This document shows, one piece after another, positions 35,827 to 45,747 of a DNA stretch of 64,000 bases (position 1 is the stretch's first letter; every line of letters begins with the position of its first letter). Made by a program: the position numbers and the translations under genes. This stretch comes from Methanofervidicoccus abyssi (GTDB taxonomy: Archaea > AGJL01 > Methanococci > Methanococcales > Methanococcaceae), in assembly GCF_004310395.1 (NCBI RefSeq), contig NZ_BFAX01000004.1:1-64000 (forward strand), given 5' to 3'. Under the pieces are notes generated by a model. The model was given only the letters and a program-made list of their open reading frames with translations, made no database searches and was not told the origin of the DNA.

Positions 35827-36099
35827 ATGATGGGTACAGTATTTGTTGGTAAAAAAAGTATTATGAACTATGTCCTTGCAGTAATCACTCAATTCAACGT
35901 AGAGAACGTAGACAAGGTAGTGATAAAAGCTAGAGGTAAGGCGATAAGTAAGGCTGTAGATGTAGAAGAGATGGTAAGAAATAGATTCCTACCTAATGTT
36001 AAAGTGGAAGAGGTTAGATTAGGAACTGATAAGGTAAAAAATGAGGATGGTAGGACAGTCAATGTTTCAACTATCGAAATAGTACTTTCAAAAGAGTAA
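35827..36099 (+). CDS. albA: DNA/RNA-binding protein Alba
   Basis: 90 residues, the full Alba length. [19 protein letters not shown] contains the Lys pair and N-terminal strand/helix typical of Alba, followed by [19 protein letters not shown] and [17 protein letters not shown], then a C-terminal strand ([10 protein letters not shown]). The protein coats DNA and RNA and is regulated by acetylation in some archaea. There are two adjacent ATGs; the first (35827) follows GAGGGACTACT. The gene converges on hemC with 3 bases between stops. Confidence 0.93.
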   Translation: MMGTVFVGKKSIMNYVLAVITQFNVENVDKVVIKARGKAISKAVDVEEMVRNRFLPNVKVEEVRLGTDKVKNEDGRTVNVSTIEIVLSKE

Positions 36100-36102
36100 A
36101 AT

Positions 36103-37008
36103 CTAACTTTCTATACACTCCTTTAATCTATCACCTACGTATTTTGCCAACCTCTTAGCACCTTTTATATCTCCTATATCACAGCTGATCCTACTTTCTT
36201 CTGATAGAATTCTCCTTTTTTCCAGATCTACAACACTACAGATAAGATGAAGTTCTCTACTCTCCCTGCAATACCTTGCAAGAGCTCCAAAGGGAGCCTG
36301 ACAACCTCCCCCATAAGTTCTCAGTGCCCATCTCTCTGCAGTAGATTATAAATAAGTTTTACTATCGTTTATCTTTTTAAGTAGTTTTATGATCTCTCTG
36401 TCTCCCTTCCTGGCAGCCACTCCTATAACACCCTGAGCTGGTGCAGGAGGAATATCCAATTTCTTGTAATTCAGGTTTAAGGTATCTAGATCTATTTTAA
36501 GTCTCCTTAAACCTGCTTCAGCCACAACTATTCCCTGATATTTTCCTTCCATTAATTTTTTCAATCTAGTGTCTATGTTTCCTCTTAAAGAGACTATTTT
36601 CATCTTTGGATACTTCAGAGAGAGGAAGGCTCTTCTTCTAACACTAGAAGTGCCCACTACGACGCTACTCTCTATATCCACGTTCCTGTTGTACACTATT
36701 ACATCGTAGTAACTTTCTCGTTGTGGGGTTGCAGCTATAGTGAGATCTTCGTTCCACAGCGTAGGTACATCCTTTAGACTGTGAACTGCAATATCTATCT
36801 CATGTTCTAACATCTTAATATCCAATTCCTTGGTAAATACTCCTAATCCCAACTGAGATATAGAAACTCTCTGATCTACATCTCCTTTCGTTTTCACTAT
36901 CTTTATTTCAACCTCTAAATCTTCATCTATTTTTTCCAGGAGATTCTTTATGTAGTAAGTTTGGGCTAAAGCCAGTTTACTTCCCCTACTACCTATTACC
37001 AACTTCAA
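36103..37008 (-). pseudogene. hemC: Hydroxymethylbilane synthase with an in-frame UAA
   Basis: The frame encodes IGSRGSKLALAQTYYIKN, HSLKDVPT, TSSVRRRAFL and RGNIDTRLKKL, all hallmark HemC segments, then reaches TAA at 36348-36346. The same frame continues without any shift as STAERWALRTYGGGCQAPFG to a TAG at 36105-36103, so the whole gene would be about 301 residues. The Cys in GGGCQ that anchors the dipyrromethane cofactor lies after the stop, so the short form should be inactive. The enzyme polymerises porphobilinogen for sirohydrochlorin, F430 and cobamides. The likely start is the TTG at 37008 (after GGTGAAAACC). A sequencing error, a recent mutation with another copy elsewhere, or readthrough are all possible. 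Confidence 0.85.
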
Positions 37009-37845
37009 GGTTTTCACCTTAAACAGATTCCATTAAAATCATCAAAATAGTTTATTTACTTTTAATATCTTATCCTGTGAAAGTTCATGATCTCTATCTT
37101 TTATGTATTTACTTCTTTTTTATAAAGAGTGTGTTTAACATCACAACTTCAAGATTTATAATTTAAATGAGTTAACACCAGTTTGCTGTTTTTTCTATGT
37201 TCATTCGTTAAACCTGGAAAAAATAAGATAAATAGATATGAACTTAAAATTAGAACAAGACTTTTGATAAAACTAAGTATAAAATGAAGGATTCTGTGAG
37301 GTTCCTAAGCTTTAACATACCATTTTGAAATTATTCAATAACAATAACTAATGTTGCTTATATTAGTGTTTTTTAGTATTTGTCTAAAATCTAAATAACA
37401 ACCTGCTGATAAAACCTTCTCTGAAGAATGATCTGAGTAATTATAAAATTATTAAGTATATAATCTAGTTCCATCAAAAAAATCCTGATAAAATAAAATA
37501 ATTTACAATAAACCTTAGCTCTTATTAAAGGAATTGAATATTCAGAATGTTTCTGAACACTTAGACAAGGTATGAAATCCTATTGTGATATCAACAGTAG
37601 TATATGAAGGTATTTCAGAAAATTCTTTTCTCTATTTTTTAATTTTGCATTTGAGATTTTTAAACATTTTTTTATTTTTTTAACTTTTTATAGTTATTAT
37701 TTTTTTGAACCTTATCAGTTTGATAAGAACTAAGTTTTTTATTTACTCTAAATATAAATTTTAGATAAATTTTAATTTATTATATCAAAATTTATTATAT
37801 TAGTTGTAAGTATATTAATTATAACTAAAAATAATGGTAGATACT
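37009..37845. other. Long AT-rich intergenic region
   Basis: About 830 bases between hemC (minus) and a large secreted protein gene (plus), both transcribed outward. I see no ORF above about 30 codons with a start, no RNA gene and no strong repeat. T-rich stretches at 37630-37710 and a TATA-like stretch at 37770-37800 probably belong to the promoter of the downstream gene. Confidence 0.45.
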
Positions 37846-40491
37846 ATGGATACAAAAATAGTATTTATGCTCTTCTCCCTACTTGCACTAGCTACTGTTC
37901 AAATATATGGGGAAGATTTAAAAATAGTCGATGTATGGACATCAAATGTTTTAGTGGGAACATCAACACACACTACAGAATATTATATAAACCCCAAAAT
38001 AACACCAACAATTTTTGTGAAGGTGTATGGAGGATCTTACCAACACGATGTTATCTTAGAGGTTAAATCTGATGAAGGTGAAAGTTGGAAGTCATCCCTT
38101 GTACCAATACTACCACATAAAGAAGAAGTTATACCTGCAGAGTTAAAATTTAAAGAATTTGGTATTCACACTATTTATGTATCTCTACTGGATAAAGATG
38201 GAAAAGTTCTAACTAGTAAAAAAGCTACTATAGCTGTACCCGACCCAATAGATGTTGTAAATATATCCTGTGAGGATTCATTTATCAATGAGTCAAAACC
38301 AGATATTGAAATATGTAATTCCCCCTGGTTTATAGTAACCCTGAAAAATAACAGATATTCCCAGTCAGACTACAACGTTAAAGTATGGATTGCGGTAGTA
38401 TCTCAAAATTTCAACAAAGATGCCAGTAAGTATCCTAATGACAAAGGAGTGCTCTACTATGGAAAAAACGACAGTAAAGTAATATACTTAGCAAAAGGTA
38501 GTGAACGTGAAATAAAATTTAAAATACCTCCAATAACAGCTAAAGAAGATATTATAAAGATTCAGGTTCATATCAATGTCTCGGGAATACATGACTACTC
38601 CGATGGACCGGCTTATACTTTAATATATACAACTGATGGATATAAAATCAAATATTCACGGATAATACAACATAAAAAGTTTTATTATCCAATATCTCTA
38701 CAAGATTTCCAAATAGTAACTACCTTAAATAAAGATGTTGTAGGTATTCTGAAGAATTACTACAGGACTTCTAAAATAGAAGATGTTGAATTAGAGGAGT
38801 TGATAAAAAGCCGTAACTATGGAGATACTAAAGTTTTACCAAGGATATATCTAAAAGACGATCCATATCTCGTTATCACTAAATTAACGTTGGTAAATAG
38901 ATTCAACGATAAGTCTTCTGTAGTAGTGACTCTCGAAAGTGACACTGATAGAATCACAAAAGAGGTAGAGTTAAATAAGTTTGAAGTTAAGGAGATATAT
39001 CTACCTGTAAGTATCAAATATCCTAAGAACAGATTAAATATATCTCTACAATGTGGAACATATAAATATGAAATCTCTGAAAATTTAAAAATCAAACCGA
39101 TTGCAGTTTCTCCAGTATACATAGATAGTATTGAAATTGACAAAGGAAATGGGGTATATAGACCTATAGGGAACAATTACTACGTAGATTTGTTTATTAA
39201 TAATAACTGTACTTTAAAGATAACTTTGAAAAATTGTTACAATAAAACACTCTCCGGGAATCTTACAGTTGATGCTTTAGATTTTAATAAAGAAATAATG
39301 AAATGTCCTTCAAGACTTTCATTTAGAATAAACCCCGGGGGAAAAACAACTCTTTATCTCCCAATATCATTCAACACCGCTGTAAAAGGAGATATAAAAT
39401 TTACAGTGAAGGTTGATGGAGCATTAACAAGTTACTCTAAAATATTCCATTTCAATGTAAATAACATTAAAGCTGATATTGAATATATTAGTCCTTATAG
39501 TGTAAAAGTAACATTATTGAAGAACGGATCACAATATAGCAATATTCCTGTACCAGGTTATGAGAATAAATTTAAGATAACCTTTAGAAACCCTATGGAC
39601 GAAGATATTAGAGTATTTACATGGATAGAAGTAAAAGGAGAAAACAATGAATTTAAAGAATCGAGTGATAAAAAAATTATATGTATCCCATCAAAAGGGG
39701 AGAAATCTGTTTATTTCAAACTTAAATTTAATGAAGGGTTTAAAGGATATTTACAAGTTTATATATCTCCTGTAAATTACTCTAATCCGATATTGGTAGC
39801 ATCTAAATATATTACTGTATTTAGTCCCCTATCTATAGAAAAATTACAGTACAACAACTCTAAGATATATGGAGAAATAAAATACAGTTATACATGTACA
39901 AAACCCATATATTACAGATATTGGTATGTGTTGGAAAAGGATAATGAAAAGGTATTTGAAAGTACAAAATACAGTAAGGTTATATATCCTGGAGAAGTTA
40001 ATAAGATAGAGTTTAGGCTCCAAGGTCTCAAAGATTCTGAGTATACTTTAAGGTTTTTTGTAGAAATCCCCGACTTTGTAAAAATTAATTATACTGATTA
40101 TCCCATACTCCTAGAGAGATCTATTAAATTAAACAATACCATAGAAAATACATCTCTATTAAATACAACAAATAATAACTCGAGTAATACCATAGAAAAT
40201 ACATCTCTATTAAATACAACAAATAATAACTCGAGTAATACCATAGAAAATACATCTCTATTAAATACAACAAATAATAACTCGAGTAATACCATAGAAA
40301 ATACATCTCTATTAAATACAACAAATAATAACTCGAGTATTAACTTATCCGTTGTATATAACGAGAGTGAGGTAACAAAAAGTATGTCAAGTACTACGAA
40401 AGAGAGTGAAACTTCAAATGGAATAATTGGGACAATATTTGCCTCTATTATGGAAATAGTGGGAAGAATATTCCACTTCTTTGGATTTTAA
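37846..40491 (+). CDS. Large secreted Ig-like protein with repeat linker and C-terminal hydrophobic helix
   Basis: 881 residues. Signal peptide TKIVFMLFSLLALATVQIYG, then about 740 residues of beta-rich domains of the kind found in archaeal envelope proteins (for example KITLKNCYNKTLSGNLTVDA, TLYLPISFNTAVKGDIKFTV). Cysteine pairs near residues 140-160 may form disulfides. A perfect four-fold repeat of 17 residues (Thr/Asn/Ser-rich) follows, then a hydrophobic C-terminal segment (GIIGTIFASIMEIVGRIF) that could anchor it in the membrane or serve assembly. ATG 37846 is chosen because GGTAGATACT precedes it. No database family recognised; a surface or S-layer-associated role is inferred. Confidence 0.7.
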   Translation: MDTKIVFMLFSLLALATVQIYGEDLKIVDVWTSNVLVGTSTHTTEYYINPKITPTIFVKVYGGSYQHDVILEVKSDEGESWKSSLVPILPHKEEVIPAELKFKEFGIHTIYVSLLDKDGKVLTSKKATIAVPDPIDVVNISCEDSFINESKPDIEICNSPWFIVTLKNNRYSQSDYNVKVWIAVVSQNFNKDASKYPNDKGVLYYGKNDSKVIYLAKGSEREIKFKIPPITAKEDIIKIQVHINVSGIHDYSDGPAYTLIYTTDGYKIKYSRIIQHKKFYYPISLQDFQIVTTLNKDVVGILKNYYRTSKIEDVELEELIKSRNYGDTKVLPRIYLKDDPYLVITKLTLVNRFNDKSSVVVTLESDTDRITKEVELNKFEVKEIYLPVSIKYPKNRLNISLQCGTYKYEISENLKIKPIAVSPVYIDSIEIDKGNGVYRPIGNNYYVDLFINNNCTLKITLKNCYNKTLSGNLTVDALDFNKEIMKCPSRLSFRINPGGKTTLYLPISFNTAVKGDIKFTVKVDGALTSYSKIFHFNVNNIKADIEYISPYSVKVTLLKNGSQYSNIPVPGYENKFKITFRNPMDEDIRVFTWIEVKGENNEFKESSDKKIICIPSKGEKSVYFKLKFNEGFKGYLQVYISPVNYSNPILVASKYITVFSPLSIEKLQYNNSKIYGEIKYSYTCTKPIYYRYWYVLEKDNEKVFESTKYSKVIYPGEVNKIEFRLQGLKDSEYTLRFFVEIPDFVKINYTDYPILLERSIKLNNTIENTSLLNTTNNNSSNTIENTSLLNTTNNNSSNTIENTSLLNTTNNNSSNTIENTSLLNTTNNNSSINLSVVYNESEVTKSMSSTTKESETSNGIIGTIFASIMEIVGRIFHFFGF
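40135..40338 (+). repeat. Perfect 51-base tandem repeat, four copies
   Basis: Copies at 40135-40185, 40186-40236, 40237-40287 and 40288-40338 are identical. Each encodes 17 residues NTIENTSLLNTTNNNSS containing N-glycosylation sequons (NTS, NTT, NNS, NSS). It forms a linker between the Ig-like part and the C-terminal helix of the secreted protein. Exact identity suggests recent expansion. Confidence 0.95.
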
Positions 40492-40545
40492 AAACCAAAT
40501 TATCAATAATTATCAACAATCTTTTAAATAATCTAAAGGGAGACT

Positions 40546-42303
40546 ATGCTGGAGGATTTCTTAGATATTGAAATTCTTCTAACTCCCGAGTCCTACCGTA
40601 GAATAAACAACATGTCAGAAAAGGAGAGAAAAGATTTACTAATGAAAATTAAGGAATTTAAAAGTAAAAATAATACATTTATAGTACTAGACGACTATTT
40701 TTTAAATATTTTTCTAAAACTTGACTTAGAGAATGTTATAAGAATGTATAAAAACTGTAATTTCACAAAATACTACATAGGAGATGGGATAAATAACAAG
40801 GAGGAGATGTTAGAGAGTAGTACTGAGGTTCTTGATAGTACTCCATCTCCTATCTGTAAGATAGTCGATAACACCACATCTGATACTACTGAAGTTGTGA
40901 GTAATATTGCTAAGGATACATCTTCAGAAGTTATAGAAAAAACTGAAAATACTTTAATAGAGGAAAAGAGAAAGAAAAGAATATCTGAAATAAAATCTAT
41001 AAGAAACAGTATAAACCGTAGAATAAACTATATAGCTAAAGATATAGAGAGTAAGATAAGTGTATATAGAGAGTGGGATGTTACAGGTAAATCCACATGT
41101 GAAGGTACTATAGAGGATTTTAAAAAGTACTTTAAAGATAGATACAACAGGATAAAGAAAATGATAGAGAGGAAAGTGAAGAGAAAAGCCTATCCTTTGG
41201 AGAAGTTGTATAAGATGAAAGGAGAAAGTGATGTATTCATCGTTGGAATAGTCTTTGATATAAGTACTACGAAGAATGGACATAAGAAGGTGGAGATAGA
41301 AGATGAAAAGAGTAGTTTTACAGTAATACTGATGAAGGACAAGATAGAGCGGGGTGAACTACCTGACGATATACTGTTGGATGAAGTTGTTGGATTTAGG
41401 GGTTATGTCTCAAATACTGGAGAGATATTCTTTGCAAATGAGTGTATAAGACCTGATATAACTCCAAAAACACCAAGAAGTATTGATGAAAAGATATACA
41501 CCGCATTCCTATCTGATATCCACGTAGGGAGTAGAGAGTTCTTAGGGAATGTATTTAAAAGATTTATAGAACTACTAAACGGTAAGATAAGTAAAGGTAT
41601 AGAAGAGAAGATCGTCAGTAGGTTGAAGTATATATCTATAGCAGGTGATCTCATAGATGGGGTTGGTGTATACCCAGGGCAGGAAGAAGACCTCTACGAG
41701 ATAGATATTATGGCACAGTATTCTGAAATTGCAACATACCTGGAAGAGATACCTGAACATATACATATAATTATCTCCCCTGGAAACCACGACGCTGTAA
41801 GGCCTGCAGAACCTCAACCTGTATTACCTAAAAAGGTGTTGAAGTTATTCGACAGTTTAGACAACATTACATTTATAAGTAATCCAGGATATGTAAATGT
41901 CCATGGGTTGGATTTTCTGATATACCATGGTAGAAGTTTTGACGATATCGTAGGACAGGTGTCTTCTGCTAAATATACAGATCCTCCTTCTATAATGAGA
42001 GAACTGTTGAAGAGGAGACACCTATGTCCAACATATGGAGGTAGATGTCCTATAGCTCCTGAACATATAGATTACCTAGTTATTCATAAGGAACCTGATA
42101 TATTCCACGCTGGACATATACATATAAACGGTTATGGTGTCTACAAAGGTACTGTGATGGTTAACAGCGGTACCTTCCAGAAACAGACAGAGTTTCAGAA
42201 GAAGATGGGTATTCACCCAACACCTGGGAGGATACCTATTTTTGATATGTCTAGAATAGGAGATGTATATATCGAGTGGAACAACGGGAAGATAACTATT
42301 TAA
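40546..42303 (+). CDS. polB: DNA polymerase D small subunit (DP1)
   Basis: 585 residues. The C-terminal half is an OB-fold (FIVGIVFDISTTKNGHKKVE) and a calcineurin-like phosphoesterase domain with all five motifs: FLSDIHVGS, IAGDLIDGVG, ISPGNHDAVRP, YHGRSFDD and HAGHIHINGYG, the 3'-5' exonuclease of DP1. The N-terminal 200 residues include a low-complexity charged linker (DTTEVVSNIAKDTSSEVIEK). Together with DP2 it forms the euryarchaeal replicative polymerase D. The ATG follows GGGAGACT. It ends one base before the convergent YcaO gene stop. Confidence 0.93.
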   Translation: MLEDFLDIEILLTPESYRRINNMSEKERKDLLMKIKEFKSKNNTFIVLDDYFLNIFLKLDLENVIRMYKNCNFTKYYIGDGINNKEEMLESSTEVLDSTPSPICKIVDNTTSDTTEVVSNIAKDTSSEVIEKTENTLIEEKRKKRISEIKSIRNSINRRINYIAKDIESKISVYREWDVTGKSTCEGTIEDFKKYFKDRYNRIKKMIERKVKRKAYPLEKLYKMKGESDVFIVGIVFDISTTKNGHKKVEIEDEKSSFTVILMKDKIERGELPDDILLDEVVGFRGYVSNTGEIFFANECIRPDITPKTPRSIDEKIYTAFLSDIHVGSREFLGNVFKRFIELLNGKISKGIEEKIVSRLKYISIAGDLIDGVGVYPGQEEDLYEIDIMAQYSEIATYLEEIPEHIHIIISPGNHDAVRPAEPQPVLPKKVLKLFDSLDNITFISNPGYVNVHGLDFLIYHGRSFDDIVGQVSSAKYTDPPSIMRELLKRRHLCPTYGGRCPIAPEHIDYLVIHKEPDIFHAGHIHINGYGVYKGTVMVNSGTFQKQTEFQKKMGIHPTPGRIPIFDMSRIGDVYIEWNNGKITI

Positions 42304-43488
42304 CTATTTAATAGGTTTTATTCTTTTTATCCTCTCTTTTACCCAGGGAGATATCCTATCTCTATCTATGGAGTAAACTTCCATCCTTGGTATTATAACC
42401 CTTACAGTGTCTATCTCCGTTTTTTTCAGATCTACGTATATAAGTTTGTCAAAACCTGCCTCTATCAGTTTCTCCTTCAATATCTCCAGATCCTTTTTTA
42501 GATTATAAGTTGCACAATTCTCCATATCCTCGATATTTACAGTTTCCCTGTACTGATACCACCTTTTGTGAATTCTTTTCATCCTCTCATAACCTACTTT
42601 CCTTACTATATTCCCTCTTATAGTATCTCTTCTCTTGTTGTGAAGTTGTGTAGATCTACTCTGGGCTACTTCAGTAAGAGCCCTGATAACTGCAATCTCA
42701 GGATGTAGATGACACCCTACACCTATGCATAGAAGGGCAGGATCCCTCCAAACTTCTTCATCACATACTGCCCCCACAGTGGGGATACCTACATCCCCTG
42801 TTAGATCCTTAAGTATGACGTTTATATTAGCACTTTCAAACTTCTCCAACAGTTCGTGTATCAAGGGATTTTTCGCCCCTTCCACATCTATCTTCTTATA
42901 GGTATTTCCAGAGAGTTCTGCAATGCTCCAGGCATCCCTCTCTATAACTTCGAGAGCTCCATGGAGGATAGCTTCGTATAGGTTGTTACCAGAGGCTATA
43001 CCATTTGTATGACTCCTGAATAATTTACCCCTGTAGGGATGGAACACTCCCTCTGCAGGTACATCTAAGCTACACTGGTTTATAATGTCAAATCCCTCTA
43101 TCCACTTGATACCTTTGATATAATTTTTCCCTCCAAGATACCTATATACATCCACAGGTAAAATAAGTTCTCTTATATCTACAGGATTATCAGGTTTGTC
43201 TTTAAGCCTATCTCTATCATCTGGTTTTAATTCTGCAGAGTATCTCTCTATAGCCTCCATAGATCCTGAAACCTTAGCCTGTATATCTGTAGGCCCTTTA
43301 CCTAGGTGATATATTACACCATCTTGGGTTATTCTCTCTACCGCATAAACGGGAATACCTATCCTATCTAGATGATCTATTCTCTCTATGTTTTTAACAC
43401 CTATTTTATTGAGAATGGGGGTTATTCTATTCCAGGTTTCCGTAGGATGGCATATTCTGTAGGTCTCCAACATGTGGATGATATCCAT
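42304..43488 (-). CDS. McrA thioglycine YcaO enzyme (methanogenesis marker 1)
   Basis: 394 residues of the YcaO fold: SGSMEAIERYSAELK (ATP-binding), LYEAILHGALEVIERDAW, and IAVIRALTEVAQSRSTQLHNKR, with C-terminal VRVIIPRMEVYSIDRDR. In methanogens this group (marker 1) installs the thioamide on the active-site glycine of McrA, with TfuA where present; no tfuA is seen in this window. It follows a ferredoxin gene by 8 bases on the same strand, so sulfur or electron supply by that ferredoxin is possible but inferred. The presence of the target gene mcrA at the right edge fits. ATG at 43488. Confidence 0.9.
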   Translation of the reverse strand: MDIIHMLETYRICHPTETWNRITPILNKIGVKNIERIDHLDRIGIPVYAVERITQDGVIYHLGKGPTDIQAKVSGSMEAIERYSAELKPDDRDRLKDKPDNPVDIRELILPVDVYRYLGGKNYIKGIKWIEGFDIINQCSLDVPAEGVFHPYRGKLFRSHTNGIASGNNLYEAILHGALEVIERDAWSIAELSGNTYKKIDVEGAKNPLIHELLEKFESANINVILKDLTGDVGIPTVGAVCDEEVWRDPALLCIGVGCHLHPEIAVIRALTEVAQSRSTQLHNKRRDTIRGNIVRKVGYERMKRIHKRWYQYRETVNIEDMENCATYNLKKDLEILKEKLIEAGFDKLIYVDLKKTEIDTVRVIIPRMEVYSIDRDRISPWVKERIKRIKPIK

Positions 43489-43496
43489 AACAACCC

Positions 43497-43700
43497 CTAA
43501 ACACCTTCTTTAATTATAGATATAGCATTGGTAGGACACCTACCTGTGCATAACTTACAGTTGTGGCAGTAACTTGTGTCGTAGGCGTAGTACTTTTTAT
43601 CTTTGTCCATCTTCCATATTAAAGGACCTTTTGGACACACATCGTAGCATCTACCACATCCTATACATTTATCCTTATCTACTACTATCCTTACAACCAA
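43497..43700 (-). CDS. 2[4Fe-4S] ferredoxin
   Basis: 67 residues with two classical clusters: DKCIGCGRCYDVCPKGP and YCHNCKLCTGRCPTN, each CxxCxxCxxxCP. A 13-residue spacer between them includes KMDKDKKYYAYDTSY. Such small ferredoxins carry electrons in the cytoplasm. It heads a two-gene operon with the McrA YcaO gene, a context worth noting because YcaO enzymes are not themselves redox enzymes. The ATG at 43700 is preceded by GGTGACATCTTG. Confidence 0.93.
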   Translation of the reverse strand: MVVRIVVDKDKCIGCGRCYDVCPKGPLIWKMDKDKKYYAYDTSYCHNCKLCTGRCPTNAISIIKEGV

Positions 43701-43783
43701 GATGTCACCTAAGATAAAATTATATAAAATATCAGTATCATATATTTTAATAAAAACAAAAAATATTTATAACTAGTGGTAGT

Positions 43784-44206
43784 ATGGACGAAAAGGATAT
43801 GAAGATACTTGAAATATTGATGAAGGACGGTAGAAAACCCTACACAGAGATTGCAAAGATGTTAAATACTAGTGAAAGTTCTGTAAGGAAGAGGATTAGA
43901 AAGATGGAGGAAGAAGGTATTATTAAGGGCTACAGAGCAGAGGTAGAGCCCTCTAAAATTGGGTACAACGTAGTTGCATTAACTGGATTTGATACCAACC
44001 CAGAGGATTTCCTCACAGTTGCAAAGAAACTCTGTGAATTTGAAGAGGTAAAAAAGGTGTGGACTTCCACCGGAGATCATATGATCATGACTGAGATCTG
44101 GGCACGGGATGGTAAAGAACTATCTGAGATACTTTTTAACAAGTTAGGTAAAATAGATGGAGTTAAAAAGATATGCCCTGCAATAATACTAGAGGAGTTG
44201 AAATAA
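43784..44206 (+). CDS. Lrp/AsnC-family transcriptional regulator
   Basis: 140 residues. The N-terminal helix-turn-helix ([20 protein letters not shown] then [16 protein letters not shown]) is followed by the RAM effector domain ([37 protein letters not shown]). Related Methanococcales proteins (Ptr1/Ptr2) activate transcription by recruiting TBP. Divergent from the ferredoxin-YcaO operon with 83 bases between starts, so it may regulate that operon. The ATG has GTGGTAGT before it. Confidence 0.9.
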   Translation: MDEKDMKILEILMKDGRKPYTEIAKMLNTSESSVRKRIRKMEEEGIIKGYRAEVEPSKIGYNVVALTGFDTNPEDFLTVAKKLCEFEEVKKVWTSTGDHMIMTEIWARDGKELSEILFNKLGKIDGVKKICPAIILEELK

Positions 44207-44519
44207 CTTCACCTTAACTCTAAATATGGAAAATTTAAACTATAATATTAAATATAGTAAAAAAAATAAAAAATAATAGATACAATGAAGTGAAAGTAAA
44301 TATGAAGTCCATATTCTCCTGAATTGCACTGTAAACTGGTGAAGCACTGGGTGTTGTCTATTCCTGTTATTTTTATAAATTATTCACTTCCTTTCTATCA
44401 AAACCTTTTATAAATAATTTAATAGTTTAAAATATAATGATATTATGAAAATATAAGTAAGAATTAAGATTTCCTTACTATACTTCTGAACATTGGAAGG
44501 AAGACAATCTTCTGAATAT
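44207..44519. other. Intergenic between Lrp regulator and hemerythrin
   Basis: Convergent 3' ends meet here. A hairpin-like AACATTGGA-AGACAAT-TTC segment at 44488-44513 lies just beyond the hemerythrin stop on its strand and resembles one beyond mfnB (50888-50918). No gene or RNA recognised in the rest. Confidence 0.4.
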
Positions 44520-44963
44520 TTATATCTCTATCATCTTATCAGGTATCTCTATTTTCTTCTCTTTAAACCATTTTCCATACCCATTTACATCCATATTCTT
44601 TATATGCATAATAAGCCATCCAACTATAAAATTTAATGCATCGTTAAACTTTTTGTCATCTCCCCTTTCAATCTCTGGAAGGAGGGTTTCTACAAGGTAT
44701 TTAACAAAAAAATTATGCATCTTTTTATGACCATCTAACTTCTCCTTGGGATAGTTGTACCTTTCCATGACTTCCTCTTCATGTTTAAAGTGTTTATCTG
44801 CATAGGTAATTACTGTATCGACTAGTATTTTTTTTGCTTCATCTTTATTTCCTTCCCTCATCAGAGTGTATATTTGGTTTATAGTTTTTATAAGTACCTT
44901 ATGCTCTCCGTCAAATGCTTCTATTCCTGATTCTAGATCTTTGGACCATTTTATTATCTCCAC
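44520..44963 (-). CDS. Bacteriohemerythrin
   Basis: 147 residues with the seven ligands of the di-iron O2-binding four-helix bundle: FDGEHKVLI, HFKHEEEVMERYNYPKEKLD, GHKKMHNFF and LIMHIKNMDVNGYGKW. Hemerythrins bind O2 and can deliver or sequester it. GTG start at 44963, after GAGGGATATT. It lies on the same strand as a rubrerythrin-like gene and the F420H2 oxidase gene, suggesting an oxygen-defence module, though spacers of 268 and 87 bases allow separate promoters. The spacer 44964-45231 is AT-rich and empty. Confidence 0.92.
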   Translation of the reverse strand: MEIIKWSKDLESGIEAFDGEHKVLIKTINQIYTLMREGNKDEAKKILVDTVITYADKHFKHEEEVMERYNYPKEKLDGHKKMHNFFVKYLVETLLPEIERGDDKKFNDALNFIVGWLIMHIKNMDVNGYGKWFKEKKIEIPDKMIEI

Positions 44964-45231
44964 AATATCCCTCTTATTATTATCTTCATTATTATATAAT
45001 AAAAAATATAAACAACTCTTAATAATAAAATCAATATCATCTTAAAAATAGTATTAACAACAATTAAAAATTTTAATAGATATTAATATATCATCTCTAA
45101 ATAATAATCAAAATAATAATTATAGAGAATTCTCATGTTCTCTAGTGTTTAGGCATGTTTCTACGAAAAATATTAAAAAAGAAAATAGCAAAAAAATGCA
45201 TAAGTATTATTGAACCAGTCAAAAAGGTTAT

Positions 45232-45660
45232 TTACTTGAAGTACCTCTCCAACAATCCCTTCAACATCATAGCATGCCTAGCTTCGTCTCTACTTGATTC
45301 ATCGAAGAAGTCATGAGCATGATCGATATTTAACTCCTTAGCTTTCTTAGCGGCAGCTTTCTTTTCCTTGTTTGCCTTACACTCCCCTTCCAACATCTTC
45401 TCGATGTTCTCTTTCAAGTTCTCGGATATAATTCCATTCATCTCTGCAAAGTGGGCAGCATGTTCAGCTTCTTCAAAGGCTATCCTTCTCAATACTTCTG
45501 CAACCTCTGGTAATCCCTCCCTCTGGGCCTGTCTTGCCATTGCCAGATATAGACCTACCTCTGTACACTCTCCTTTAAAGTTTGCTTCAACCTCTTTTTC
45601 TAAATCTGTACCCTTTGTAACACCTATCTTGTGTTCATTTACCAACTCTACATTAACCAT
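45232..45660 (-). CDS. Rubrerythrin-like ferritin-fold protein
   Basis: 142 residues. Two copies of the di-iron motif pattern appear: [20 protein letters not shown] with [16 protein letters not shown], and a later [20 protein letters not shown], giving the E...ExxH pairs of a rubrerythrin di-iron site. The C-terminal rubredoxin domain is absent, so an external electron donor is needed. Expected role: peroxide reduction. Strong ribosome-binding site (GGAGGTGAGG) before ATG 45660. It lies between hemerythrin and F420H2 oxidase genes on the same strand. Confidence 0.9.
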   Translation of the reverse strand: MVNVELVNEHKIGVTKGTDLEKEVEANFKGECTEVGLYLAMARQAQREGLPEVAEVLRRIAFEEAEHAAHFAEMNGIISENLKENIEKMLEGECKANKEKKAAAKKAKELNIDHAHDFFDESSRDEARHAMMLKGLLERYFK

Positions 45661-45747
45661 AGGTCCTCACCTCCTATTTTATATTTTATAAATAACCTTA
45701 AACAGCGAAAACAATATAATCAAAAAGTATATAAAGTAAAAGGTTGA

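Noticed and set aside
36346-36348. Recoding of the hemC stop as Sec or Pyl
   Set aside because: The codon is UAA, not UGA or UAG, and no SECIS-like hairpin is seen near the gene.
40098-40324. Minus-strand ORFs over the 51-base repeats
   Set aside because: They arise only because the repeat length is divisible by three and stop-free on the other strand.
40135-40338. CRISPR array
   Set aside because: The repeats are contiguous with no spacers, in frame within a coding sequence. No spaced repeat array was found anywhere in the window.
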